From: Ornithodoros turicata
Lineage: Eukaryota; Arthropoda; Arachnida; Ixodida; Argasidae
DNA length: 64,000 nt
Reading direction: 5' to 3'
Assembly: GCF_037126465.1 (NCBI RefSeq)
Contig: NC_088203.1
Coordinates: 99,944,668 to 100,008,667, forward strand
Positions 22,277-33,149 of the stretch are shown one piece after another (the first letter of the stretch is position 1; each line of letters opens with the position of its first letter). Position numbers and translations under genes: made by a program. The notes beneath the pieces are model-generated. The model did no database searches and was not told where the DNA came from. It worked only from the letters and a program-made list of their open reading frames with translations.

Positions 22277-22356
22277 CTGTTTGTATCTTGTTTTGTACCA
22301 ATGAACCGGATACAATCCCTCTTCTGAAAGGTGCATTCTATCCAAGACTTCTTTAA
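22277..22356 (-). CDS. TRPM: TRPM channel, N-terminal coding exon (first one recognised)
   Basis: An 80-nt exon on the minus strand reads L-K-K then SWIECTFQKRDCIRFI, the stretch that opens the conserved N-terminal region of TRPM (melastatin-type transient receptor potential) cation channels. A pyrimidine-rich acceptor ending ttgcag precedes it at 22360-22357, and a strong gtgagt donor follows from 22276. It ends in phase 2 with AG, which joins the A that opens the exon at 21178 to make an arginine codon. TRPM proteins are tetrameric plasma-membrane or organelle cation channels, and this part is cytosolic. No start codon is present here, so at least one more 5' exon must lie upstream (higher coordinates). 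I could not identify it. Family assignment is firm; subtype is not determined. Confidence 0.88.
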
Positions 22357-25300
22357 CTGCAACAGAGCAGAAAAAAAATATCGAATAAGCGCACATATCC
22401 TAATAGTAAGATCAACTCAGACTACAAGAGCGAAAGCCTAGTAAGTAGCTCCAGGAAGGAAGCGACAGGCAAAGCGGCAGTGAAGCATTCACGGCAACTT
22501 TAGCTAATCGACCTTTTGGATAATGGCTTTTGATAGTTTGCAAAGTAAGCCGCAGCTAGCGTGAGATAATGGCGTGCGACACATAATAGTGCGGGCAGCG
22601 CGTTGTGCAATTGGCTGAAACGTGGAAATTCTTATAACTATGCTAATATTCAATCGATCGGCTTGTGCATAGTGCGGCCCCTCTGCAAAGCTTTCGAATA
22701 ATCGACCACATAATTCGCGAACAAAAGGTGGGCTTCTAAATACACGCATCCTCTAATATTGATAATCCTATTTGTGCTTCAAAAGAGGAAAATGGTATGG
22801 CTATGCTGCAGGTAAATGTACGGAAGCTTCAATTACTGCAACATGTGCGTTTTGATGAAGGTAGGTAGCTTATTGCAGTGGTCACATGCTGAACCGAGGA
22901 TAGTGTTGAGGAGGAGTGATAGCTGAAACAGGTACCGAATAGTATTGCTCTTGGAAATTACTGGCCGGCTCTGTAACAGAATGGGCTGACCCACAAGAAC
23001 CTATTTAAATAGTTTAAAAAAACTGCGTTCTGACAGATAATCTACGAGTAATTATGACAGGTTTGCACGAAAATGTACAGCTATCAGCAGCTTAGTTTAT
23101 GGTTCGTCACATTCGCTGCGAAGTTACAGCATGTTAATGTTGGATTAGGTGGCAACACTATGTAAACAAAAGACGACGAAGTTGTTATCTGCCGCGTGCA
23201 TAAATTTACCATGTAGTACATACATATCCCATGTATATCTGCATCTCCTACGTAAACGTTACTTTACTAAGTGTATCCGGTTTGATGCACACCTTATCAG
23301 TGTATGATGCACTATGTTGTTCCCGTAGCATAATTTTGTTATTTCTTGCACACTGCTCATGAAGTTTATTATTATGGCGGTTTGGTTTATCAAGCACGAT
23401 CAGTATATTGGAACATGGGAGGTGGGACTGGTCAAGCTCTTTCCCGCACCTTCCTCACCGCAGTTTTATACAAGATGTGTACTTGCACGTGCGAAATAAA
23501 CTCAACTAAACAAACAAGCTGTGCCGCGGACAACCGTTGTTTTGAAGAGAAACAACCCACTTCGTGAAACCCAGGATATCTGTAAAGCTGGCTTTCCCAC
23601 ATAAATTGTCATATTACGGTAAAGTACGCTTTACAGCCGCAACTGGTGTGTAAAGAAACTAAAACGCATTTAAAAATGTAAATGTTTGTAATTGTAAAAT
23701 GCATGTAAAAAGACTATAACACGGGCCTGCACCCCATAGCATTGTGGGCACGGCGGCAGACATTACGTGGAGCATTTCTCCTCTACCACTAATAACCATC
23801 AGCGATCATTCAGGCAGAACCGTGAATTATGACGCAACAATTATAAGCCTGCAGATGGCAACAAATCCGTTAGTCTTAGGAAAGACGAACAGAGAGACGA
23901 GGGTGCGTAAGTTGGACAATACGGACTCAAAGACTTATTTATATCTTTCTAATATGGTGATTTTACATAGGCCAAGCTGACCGGTATCTTAATGAACTAG
24001 CGGGACACTAAAATAATGTAAAAAACGCGTCAGATGCATCTGAACAGTGTAATCGCATGATCCCATGCCGTCACCCTAGTCGCACTCAGACAGAACGCTT
24101 ACGTTTTTGTAAAGATCACTTATCCCAAACTCTTTTAAAATCGCCCCTCATCTCCACTACGCGAGGCTGAGACAACCGACCATTCTTGACTATACTTAAC
24201 CCAGACAGACCGGGTTAGTCTCATAGATTTTCTAGCCACTTTTCGGTATCCTGCTCTTTGTAGCTCCAAGTGTTGTACCTTGCTTCTAATTCCATTAAAC
24301 GTGTTTGCTGGTTGTGAGTCCGTTCCGTCCACTTCGTGCGTTGTTCGTCGTGAGTGTGTCTCCGCGATCATCTTTCCTCAGGCTCAAGCGTATGCTGGCA
24401 TCTTGAAGTTCACGCCAGCTTGCTTGCGTCCTTCTGCTATGTTCTTCAAGCGTAATCTGTTGCGCCATAGAACCCCGTTGTGCCAGAGCTGACCCTTAAT
24501 AATCCCCTTGACTCCCTAACGGCCACCGACTAAGGTCGCCCGTTAGGGTTTAATTTAGAGTTTATGAATACGATGACGACCACCTCTAGTCGTCACCCTC
24601 ACGACTTTAATGAACGCACTGCACCGTAATGAGTATGAGCATCTTTAGGGAGGAAGTGATAATGAATTCTTCCGCTGACTTCACGCAAACGGTTTGACAG
24701 CCAGCAGGGCCGTGGCTATTATTAATAAACTACGTTCACGTTTACGCTGTCGGGCGGAACAGTCTGAAGTAATCTCATAAAGTAAGTTTAGTTAATGGGC
24801 GACATTCATGGCTGTCAAAATGCGTCTTAGCTCTTAACATAAAATGGCGTGCTGGCATAACGGTGCGTTTATAATAGCTGTGTGGCAAACAGCCTTGGTG
24901 GATCCAACAGATGGATTGATACTCACTGCGAACACATCCATCTGGACTTCATTACGCCGCTCTTCTTTTACTCGCACAAATTACGTTACGGCTAATCAAT
25001 GTAGGATATCGTCATCATTGAGAATTGCACTAACGGGTATAGAGCCAGTTTAGATTAGGCATGTTTGAGATTATGTGTACGCGTGACACAATAATGAGCT
25101 TTCCTTACAGCAACGCAGGGTCAGTTGCCTGGCAGCAATTTAGTGTGCAGATCAAGAGTGTTTAGCTGACTGGTTCGCTTATGTCTGAGGGAACGACTGA
25201 TGATGTTTAGCCGAATTGTATCGTGACTGGAGATCGTAAAGGTTCCGCCGCACTTTGGTCTCAGCAATCGAAGAAGAACAAGAAAAAGAAAAAAATATAT

Positions 25301-25859
25301 GAAAAGAACAGTGAAAGGCAATGTCGAAGCACAACTGCATTCTGTTAACATCCCTTTTTGCTAAGTATTTTCAACTTGCGAGATCAATGCTGTGTCTGCA
25401 CACTCTTTTACGATCGATGCTACACCGAGATTGGTAATGATAGCATTAGAGAATAACGACCACATAAAAACATGCACACAGATAAGCAGCAGTACCCAAA
25501 ACAGTGAAACACTATAATATGCACTGCACCGTGCCATCCTGTTCTACGCTGCCCTTACAGTGGCAATTTCATCTTGCCTTTGTACCGCAAAGAACAAGTC
25601 CAGTTTATGGAATGACATGTATTACTTCGTTTTCTTTCACAGGCGGAACTCTTCCTCTCACCGCCATTCCTATTTTCCTGTTTTTTTTTTTCTTTTTGCT
25701 TTACGTAGGTGTACTGGGGTAGCCAGTCCGACATCGTCGTGACTCACCTCCCCATTTTTTTTTCTTCTATCATTACCATCCCACGTATTAACGGATGTAC
25801 ACTATTCAGACGCTACTAAAGCGGATCTGCAATCAGTAGCATGGACTGCAGAACATAGG
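22357..25859. other. Unassigned stretch upstream of the first TRPM exon found
   Basis: No exon, tRNA or shared repeat was recognised. At roughly 24090-24530 the segment TTCCATTAAACGTGTTTGCT followed by GTGAGTCCGT and CGTGAGTGTGTCTCCGCG looks like the poly-A-signal/R-U5 part of an LTR. I see no second LTR or primer site, so this stays a weak suggestion. Confidence 0.35.
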
Positions 25860-26124
25860 ATGCTATCCCGCTATTCTGATAGCATTCTGATAGCATATTT
25901 TGATCCGGCTGTACTGCTATTCTGATGTTCTGCTATCCTCATTTAGGATGCTATCCTGCTATTCAGGTATAGGCCTATGTAACGCAAGAGGAGATGCTGC
26001 AGGTGAAATACACAGCACCTTAATATTCTTCTATTCTGATATTCTAATGCTATTCTTCTATCCTGCTATTCAGGTATATGTAACGCAAGAGAAGATCCTG
26101 CACGTGAAATACACAACAACTTAA
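25860..26124. repeat. CTATTCTGAT-type minisatellite and 108-bp tandem duplication
   Basis: Units such as GCTATTCTGAT and GCTATCCTGCTATTC recur through 25860-26060. A longer unit, CCTGCTATTCAGGTATA through GTGAAATACACARCAMCTTAA, occurs at 25951-26024 and again at 26059-26124. Confidence 0.75.
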
Positions 26125-27903
26125 ACATCATTCGTCGTAACGAGCGCATGATACCCGAAGCGTGTGCACACTCCTTCCGCATGCTTTAAAGGTCTATTGA
26201 CTAGTCTTCGAATCGTGCGAAGACGACACGCGACGAGGTAGTGTTCCACTATGTACAGGAATCTAAAAGTACAACGGCAGGATCCTACACATCAATCAAG
26301 TGATGCAAAAGGTACCAGAATACAGGCAACACGTAACTAGCTACAAGCAAACGAGTAAAAGTACATAGAGAGTTTAAAAAGTTTCTAGATACCAGTGTAA
26401 ACATATTTTGCTTCAAATTGCTGTCATGCAAAGAATACGAAAATAGATACCACAAGCTAATGTGCTTGCTGTGCGGTGGTTAATAGCAGTGACAACTACA
26501 GACTACGAGAAGTGCTTTTAAAGTGTAATAAAAGGAGTGATATTTGACAGAGTGCAATGTGCGAACCACTCATATATCAGCGTAAAAACTAGCCTGTACC
26601 CGGTTGATCACCTCGTCGCTGTTAGTGGAGTATTTTGTGCGGCCTCTCGCATCCTACAGAAGAAAAAACAGACACATATGTATTCACGTTGACGAAAATA
26701 TTTTAACATTGAATGCAGCGTTTTTCTTTTCTTTTTTCTATGGTTACACAACGTCAAGCGTAGTTTCGTTTTCCTTTTTTATTCCCGTGTTTTAATCACC
26801 GTAGCTACGAGAGACAGAGATGTAGGTATTAGTGGGTCTCCTGGGCCAAAATGTCTGGGGCGTGTCTCGGGGTATGTATATAGAATGTCTTTTGGAAAAT
26901 CAACAAAAAGCAGAGTAATTAGGGAGATATGATCCCGTATTACCGTAGAGTCTTAGCGTGATTTTGAAATGATCTCCATCTATACCCTATGATATTACCG
27001 TCTGTAGTGTCATTCGGATCTCAAATGACGTTATTTACGAAACTTGTACGGGGCTCCATTTTTTTAAAGACATTAAAAGCCCTGGAAATGATGCTTCCCG
27101 CTCACTATAAAGTAAGTTATGTCTGATGCTACTTCAATAAATCAGACGTAGATGACAGTTTAAAAGCGCATTAAAGATGTAGTACTATTCAGTTCACTTT
27201 CATGTGAATACGTTTTAATCTTTTTTAATAGCAGATGCTTTAAACGTACTTTGCGAACGCAGAAGACAATTGCGTGTGCTCTTGGCCTTGTCCTGCGCCT
27301 CTTGGCTTTGCCAGTGAAAATTCTAACAACTCGAACGTTTTCTTTCGTTTAATGGCACAAGCGAGTGTTTTTGTAACCCATTCGCCTGTGCCACCCGTTT
27401 AAGTAATTTAAAATTTAACAAAAATAATTTAAGTAATCTTGTATTGTGCAGGAAAAGTTTTATGCAGACTAAAATTTTTAGTCTACACAAACAATGGGAG
27501 CCCCTGCATGCTTTTCACAGTCGATTCCGTTGTGGCGATCGCCTTAAGCGCTTAAGAAGAAAGTGGCATTAAGGCAAATGTCACTAAAGCTGCCTCTGCG
27601 GCATCGCACGGATGATAGCAAAACCTAATTCGCGTTAAGCACTTAATGTAATGCTTCGTGACAGTGTGGCATGGGTATGACATGCTTTCCGAGGAAGCAC
27701 AAACCAAAAATACGTTACACGAAAAATTACTCTCTTATAATCTCCACCAGATGCCCTTGTCACACAGGAGACTCACAATGCGCTCTTACTCTTGTTGGTA
27801 AAAGAATGTCTAAGGCGCCCCGGCATTAAGCGAAGGCACGCTTGCAACGCCCTTTCTCACATGCCAGCTGCTGGTGTACTTAGCCTCTGGCTATTTCTCT
27901 TAC
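26125..27903. other. Unassigned non-coding stretch
   Basis: AT-rich, no open frame of note, and no repeat copy recognised. Confidence 0.45.
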
Positions 27904-27905
27904 TA

Positions 27906-28142
27906 CACTGTTAAAACAGAACTTCGCCACATAGCACGCTACTAGCCAACCATCATACCGAATGATATCATTTTGTGTCATGATTTGTTCAAAACAGGGG
28001 GAGGCGCCTATCTGGGACAAGATAATCTGTCCCAGATAGGCGCCTCCCCCCTCTTTTGAACAAATCATGACACAAAATGATATCATTCGGTATGATGGTT
28101 GGCTAGTAGCGTGCTATGTGGTGAAGTTCTGTTTTAACAGTG
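27906..28142. mobile_element. CACTG-subfamily MITE, TA target duplication
   Basis: It starts CACTGTTAAAACAGAACTTC and ends with the inverse, flanked by TA (27904-27905 and 28143-28144). The arms carry GGGGGAGGCGCCTATCTGGG and the centre is ACAAGATAATCTTGTCC-like. The right TA is also the left TA of the next element. Confidence 0.93.
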
Positions 28143-28144
28143 TA

Positions 28145-28393
28145 CACTCTTAAAAATGAACTTCACCGCATAGCACGCTCCTAGCCAACCATCACCTCGA
28201 ATGATATGGCTATCTGCCCTGATTTGTTGAAAACGGGAGGCGTACGCCTTTTCTGTGACAATTATGAACAGCATAAGTGTCACAAAAAAGGCGTACGCCT
28301 CCCCTTTTCAACAAATCGGGGCAGATAACGATATCATTCGAGGTGAGGGTTGGCTAGTTGCGTGCTACGCGGTGAAGTTCATTTTTAAGAGTG
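28145..28393. mobile_element. CACTC-family MITE abutting the previous one
   Basis: A complete copy beginning CACTCTTAAAAATGAACTTC and ending TTCATTTTTAAGAGTG, flanked by TA at 28143-28144 and 28394-28395. Confidence 0.93.
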
Positions 28394-28528
28394 TAGGTAA
28401 AAGAAAGAAAAAAGAAGAAGAAGAGAAGCGAATGAACTTGCCATGATTTATAGTTCCGAACAACAGAAAGCAAACTCAGTTAGCCTGTTCCCGCGGATGA
28501 CGCACGTACTTTCTGAAATCTTAATATA

Positions 28529-29025
28529 CACTCTAAAAACAGAGCTTCACGGCATAGCACAGTGTACACCAACCGTTGCCACGAATGATAGGGTTATCGC
28601 TTGTGATTCGAAGAGAGAGGGGGCTCACGCCTTTTTGTGGCAATTATCATATATCAAAATTTCCACAAAAAGGCGTATGCCGTCCTCTGTCCTGGTATCG
28701 GGAGCGATGACCCTTCGCTCTAAAAACAGAACTTCACCGCATAGCATGTAGTGCGCCAATCATTGTCGCGAATGATATGGTTATCGCTGTTGATTGGAGG
28801 AGAAGGGGAGGCGTACGCCTTTTTGTGGCAATTTCCATATACCCAAATTGCCACAAAAAGGCGTACGCCCCCCTCTCTCCTCGAATCCGAAGTGGTAACC
28901 CTATCATTCGTGGCAATGCTTGGCGCACAGCGTGCTATGCGGTGAAGCTCTGTTCTTAGAGTGTATCATTTGTGACGATGGTTGGCGCACAGCGTGCTAT
29001 GCGGTGAAGTTCTGTTGCGAGAGTG
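28529..29025. mobile_element. CACTCTAAAAACAG-subfamily MITE, split by a nested copy
   Basis: The left part (28529-28715) starts CACTCTAAAAACAGAGCTTC after TA. The right part (28966-29025) resumes with TCATTTGTGACGATGGTTGG and ends GCGAGAGTG. The break lies in the conserved CCCTATCATT segment of the right arm, where another copy sits. Confidence 0.85.
28716..28963. mobile_element. MITE nested inside another MITE
   Basis: It starts CGCTCTAAAAACAGAACTTC and ends GCTCTGTTCTTAGAGTG, with arms GGGGAGGCGTACGCC / GGCGTACGCCCCCC. It is inserted in the right arm of the element at 28529-29025 and belongs to the same subfamily. Confidence 0.88.
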
Positions 29026-29100
29026 AGGGTGGAGTACTTACACCTTTTAGGAGGTAATAATTATCGCATATGCTGTGCCCAAAAAGGTTGCAAAGTTCTA

Positions 29101-29347
29101 CGCTCTTAAAAACGAACTTCACTAGCATAGCACACTCCCAGCTAACCACCATCTCGAATGATATCATCTGCCCTGATTTGTTGAAAACGGGAGGCGTACA
29201 CCTTTTTTGTGACACTCATGCTGTTCATAATTGTCACAAAAAAGGCGTACGCCTCCCGTTTTCAACGAATCAGGGCAGATAACGATATCATTCGAGGTGA
29301 TGGTTGGCTAGAAGCGTGCTATGCGGTGAAGTTCATTTCTAAGAGTG
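29101..29347. mobile_element. CACTC-family MITE
   Basis: It starts CGCTCTTAAAAACGAACTTC after TA and ends TTCATTTCTAAGAGTG before TG, so one flank or one end base has mutated. Arms and centre (ACTCATGCTGTTCATAATTG) match the main subfamily. Confidence 0.88.
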
Positions 29348-29561
29348 TGGTTGAAGTCGGCACACAGATAAGCGCAAATCCCAAAACACATTTTAGTTAC
29401 AGTTACCTTCGTCGTTCACAATGTGCTCACTCTGCACTGCTCTGTCAATGCTGAGAAAGCAACGCTCCCTGAAAGTTCATTACTTCTGTGGCTGTAAGAA
29501 CAGCTCTTACACACATTTTGCGTTGCACCTGCGCAGAGGCGGTAACAGGCAAGGTTAATAC

Positions 29562-29625
29562 ACCCTTTCGTTAGACGCTATGTTGACTTAGGTGGTAACT
29601 ATAGAAGTTACCACCTTTCCATACC
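29562..29625. repeat. Small palindromic repeat, copy 1
   Basis: ACACCCTTTCGTTAGACGCT then ATGTTGACTTAGGTGGTAAC, ending in the palindrome GGTGGTAACTATAGAAGTTA. An inverted copy is at 39976-40040. Confidence 0.6.
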
Positions 29626-29629
29626 CTTT

Positions 29630-30598
29630 TTTTCTGAAGATGCAGATGTTGCACATCTAACTTAAAGACCATCATACAGGGCAAGAAAATTTTATTGCTG
29701 GCGCCGCGAATATTTCCAATTCGTCATCCGAGTTCTGCAGCGCGTGATACATCTTCAACCCTAAAAATTGCATGCGAATTGCATTGGACCCAAGGCGTCT
29801 CAGAAACGCTAACGGGCTGCCTTTGCACCGTTATTTCTATAGGCGCACCAAAATTGCTCCCGAAACAGCTATCTCTTGCAATGCTTCACATACATTCTCC
29901 CAGTACCGTATGCGCTAGACTGGAACATCTGCACAAGCTGCTTTTGCCGTATCATATATTGTATACTCCGGATTGAAATATCTGTGCACGCTGCTTTCTC
30001 TATTTGTGATGTTTTCTATGCGAATTCCCAGGTTGTATTCGTTCCATAAAAAGTCGAATTTATGTACATCTCAGAATACGTTTTCGCACGCAAGAAAAGT
30101 ATCCACTCAAGGGACGATATACGCCCACGGCCATATCGGAAAGCAATTTAATATCATCTCTACTTATTCAGTGCGTCTGCAATTTTTCTTCGGTACTCCT
30201 TTTATCTTATGCATCGCTTTCACCGGTAGCGGCCCTCGGTGCCAGGTGGTATGAAAGAGGAATTTTCGCGACGCCCACATATATACAAAATCGATCGAAG
30301 TCTTTCGGCAAAGGACACACATGGTTGACGAATGTGAAGGAAATAGTATCGGTCTAATTTATTTTGCCGCTTGTTGCACGAAAGATATTAATTGGTCGTA
30401 CTCAAAAGATAAACTAATAATGATAAGCTGTGATCTTTTGAGGACTTTCGTCTTTCGATTACGCTATGTCAATTTATGTTGCTTTCTTAGGTTCTCTTGA
30501 TTTCTGAACCATACTATCGTCATATCCCTATATAAGGACAACGAATTAAAAGAAAATGTACTCCTTCTGGTACTCCTGTAATCTGTCGCCCGATATTA
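29630..30598. other. Unassigned stretch
   Basis: Two open frames (29695-29976 and 29973-30254, plus) overlap end to start, but they show no recognisable domain and I do not call a gene. Confidence 0.4.
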
Positions 30599-30600
30599 TA

Positions 30601-31488
30601 CAGCGTGTTTCAAAAACCGTGTCATTCGGACTTTATAAAAAAGACGGGGCGACGGAAAAATACGGGGTAAGCGGCATTTGTGTGGCAACTGAATTTGCCA
30701 TCTTGCAAAAATATTTTAATTTGATTTTAATTAAAATAAACCGAATTTCTTTAATTGAACTCCCAATTGAAATTTCCCAAGTCAACCTCACGTTTGTTTT
30801 AAAGAATTAGCGAACTTAGTCAGAACCACCAAGAAATCCGTTCGATATTGCAAAGGGAATTGCCCCCAAAAAAGTCCCGAAGTTGAGGCTTCAGAGTTTC
30901 GGGTATTCAACAGCGCACCAAATCAGTCGCAAGGATGCGCGGATGAAGCTAAAACAGTTTATCGCCGGACCGGCGTGCAGCACAAGACGCGCCGATAACG
31001 AGGCGGGTTACATTCCACCATACGTTGATAAGCGGAAAACAAAAATGATTCCGCTTTTTTTTCCCGCCCTGTTTTTTTTTTTTTTTTTGACCTTCTATCT
31101 TTCATGGGGGCAGGAGCAAGTCCTCCTCTCCACGAATCTTTGCGTCTGATTTCGTGCGCCGTTGAATACCCGAAACTTTGAAGCCTCAATTTCGGGACTT
31201 TTTTTGGGCAGTTCCATTTGCAATATCGAGCGAATTTCCTGGTGGATCTGACTAAGTTCGCTACGGACTCTCTAATTCTGTAAAAAAAAAAAAAAAAAGA
31301 AACGTGAGGTTGACTTGGGCAATTTTGAAGTTCAATTAAAGAAATTCAATTTCTTTTAATTAAAATCAAATGAGAATATTTTTACAAGATGGCAAAGTCA
31401 GTTGCCACACAAGTGCCTTTTACCCCGTATTTTTCCGTCGCCCCGTTTTTTTATAAAGTCCGAATGACACGTTTTTTGAAACACCCTG
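30601..31488. mobile_element. CAGGGTG-type foldback element, 888 bp
   Basis: It starts CAGCGTGTTTCAAAAACCGT and ends TTTTGAAACACCCTG, flanked by TA (30599-30600 and 31489-31490). Arms share TGTCATTCGGACTTTATAAA, GACGGGGCGACGGAAAAATA and TTTCGGGTATTCAACRGCGC. The loop has no coding capacity. One arm of the same element type recurs at 40440-40870. Confidence 0.9.
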
Positions 31489-31499
31489 TATATCTAGAG

Positions 31500-32229
31500 T
31501 GTAGTATGTGTCCTGCTAAGTACTGTACTGCCGTGTTAAACTGAGCTCAGTCAAGTCATACCAAGCTGTCCACATCTACTACAAACACAACAAAATTTCA
31601 AGCGAACTCGTGAAACAATAGTCACGTCACCTGTACACGGTCTTGTTGCCTCTCATGAACATTGCATCTCTATGCGGTTGCTCAGGGGACAATAAAAGCC
31701 AATTCTACTCCGCGCAAAAAGCAACCTAATACAAGCTGGGTCCGCGGAACGTGACCGAGGTATGTCACGCCGGCGCCATGCATGGTGTTCCGGTCTGGCA
31801 AAGACGGTCACACACGGCTATTCCTCCACGTGGCTTTAAGCTCACTCCTCATTAACAGTGCGGCCATGTTACGTGGAAGGGCACTCGCTTAACCATCATT
31901 ACTTCTCTGAGACCTGGCAGTTAATTAAAAGGAAAAAAAAAAGCTTTCTGCGGTACATTATGCAGTGCATTATGGGAAGCTGGGTAGGAAACGTTCGCAG
32001 CAACAAAGGACGTGGCATGTACTGTCATGAGGGATACACGTGCCAAGATAGTACGCGACGTATCCAGCCTACCAAACGCATCTGCAAAGTTTGACGAAAA
32101 ACCGGATGCCTGGAAGGGTGCAAACCCTCGCTTTTTTGTTTTGATGCAAGGTTAACACCGCGAAGTAAGTGTGGCTATGAGACGTGACAGTGTACAGAGG
32201 ACTGCAGGAAGGAATGAAACACATTGGAG
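31500..32229. other. Unassigned stretch
   Basis: No exon or repeat copy recognised. GGACGTGGCATGTACTGTCA lies in an unremarkable open frame. Confidence 0.4.
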
Positions 32230-32310
32230 GCATATATTTAATAGACCAAAGGAAAAAAAAAACGGAGGAAAGGTCAGCCAAACGGGACGTGGGCTTGCTA
32301 TTCCGCAAAA
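32230..32310 (-). repeat. Non-LTR retrotransposon 3' tail
   Basis: On the minus strand GGAATAGCAAGCCCACG is followed by CGTTTGGCTGACCTTTCC, a T-rich tract and ATTAAATATATGCC. It probably belongs to the element whose RNase H ORF is at 34217-33150, with SINE copies and microsatellite inserted between. Confidence 0.75.
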
Positions 32311-32492
32311 AATAAATAAGAAATAAAAGAAAGGAAGGAAAGAGAAACAAAATACAAGAGAAATAAAGCAAATAAACACTCCGGGATTAGTGTTGTTCCT
32401 TGGTGGACTTCGCCGGACACTGTTCATACATCGCTACAGGAAAGTTTCACAAAAAAAAACCTGGAAAAGACCTCAGATAGCACAGCCTTTGT

Positions 32493-32510
32493 ACACTGTT
32501 AAAACAGAAT
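32493..32510. repeat. Solo terminus of the CACTG MITE subfamily
   Basis: CACTGTTAAAACAGAATG after TA matches the first 16 bases of the element at 27906; no arm follows. Confidence 0.5.
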
Positions 32511-32655
32511 GAAAAAACGGCAATTGGAAATTAAATTGGCTCGAAATTGAATTGAATCGAAATTTGCCCACCGTTGTTGGCTACCATGCCAGTGGATATC
32601 GGCCGGAGTATAGCCAGTAAAAAAGAATGGAGGGAAGCAGGAATCGGGGTGAAGA

Positions 32656-32691
32656 GGTGGTGGTGGTGGTGGTGGTGGTTGTGGTGGTGGT
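32656..32691. repeat. (GGT)n microsatellite
   Basis: About a dozen GGT units with one interruption, at the 3' end of a minus-strand SINE. Confidence 0.9.
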
Positions 32692-32936
32692 GAAAGGGCT
32701 CGCCTTTGTCGGCCTCACTGAGGTGGGCAACGTCACGACTGACGCCCTGGGCCGACCTCTAAGGGAACTGTGCCGACATATGTCTGAAAACGTCTGAGGA
32801 AACCCCAGGAAAAACGCCAGACAGCGCAGCGGGCACCGAGATTCTAACCCGGGTACCTCGGGGTGAAGAGGGGGGGGGTCGAGGTAGCTTGCCGTTGTTG
32901 GCCGCACTCAAGTGGGCATCGTCACGACTATAGCCA
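32692..32936 (-). repeat. Two Ruka-like SINE copies in tandem
   Basis: On the minus strand, from 32866 down, GGGTTAGAATCTCGGTGCCC (degraded B-box) is followed by TTTTTCCTGGGGTTTCCTCA, GAGGTCGGCCCAGGGCG and ACGTTGCCCACCTCAGTGAG. A second partial 3' piece (32880-32936) repeats GTGACGATGCCCACTTGAG. The family is that at 45460-45745. Confidence 0.7.
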
Positions 32937-33149
32937 CACAAAAAAAGGAGGGGGGGGGGAGAGGGGAGTTGACGATTTCAAAGTGAGGCATAGGCAGGAT
33001 GACCGATGCTCATGGGACGGAGACACACTGTAGATGAGAGGTGCGCTAGGGTGGTCTTTCCGCGAGGCTCGTCTCTTGAAGAAAGCGCACGAGGCCGCGA
33101 GTTTTTGAAAGTCGTTCTGCATAAGAACCATCGAGGAAGGGGATGTCCG

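Noticed and set aside
24090..24530. LTR retrotransposon
   Set aside because: Only an LTR-like poly-A/U5 composition; no second LTR, primer-binding site or gag/pol remnant.
28255..28945. Overlapping 60-100 codon frames that resemble each other (IIRGEGWLVACYAVKF-type)
   Set aside because: They are translations of the MITE arms, which is why the same peptide appears at many MITE positions.
28529..29347. CRISPR-like array of repeated palindromes
   Set aside because: Repeats are ~240-bp complete elements with terminal duplications and nesting, in a eukaryotic context; there are no short spacers.
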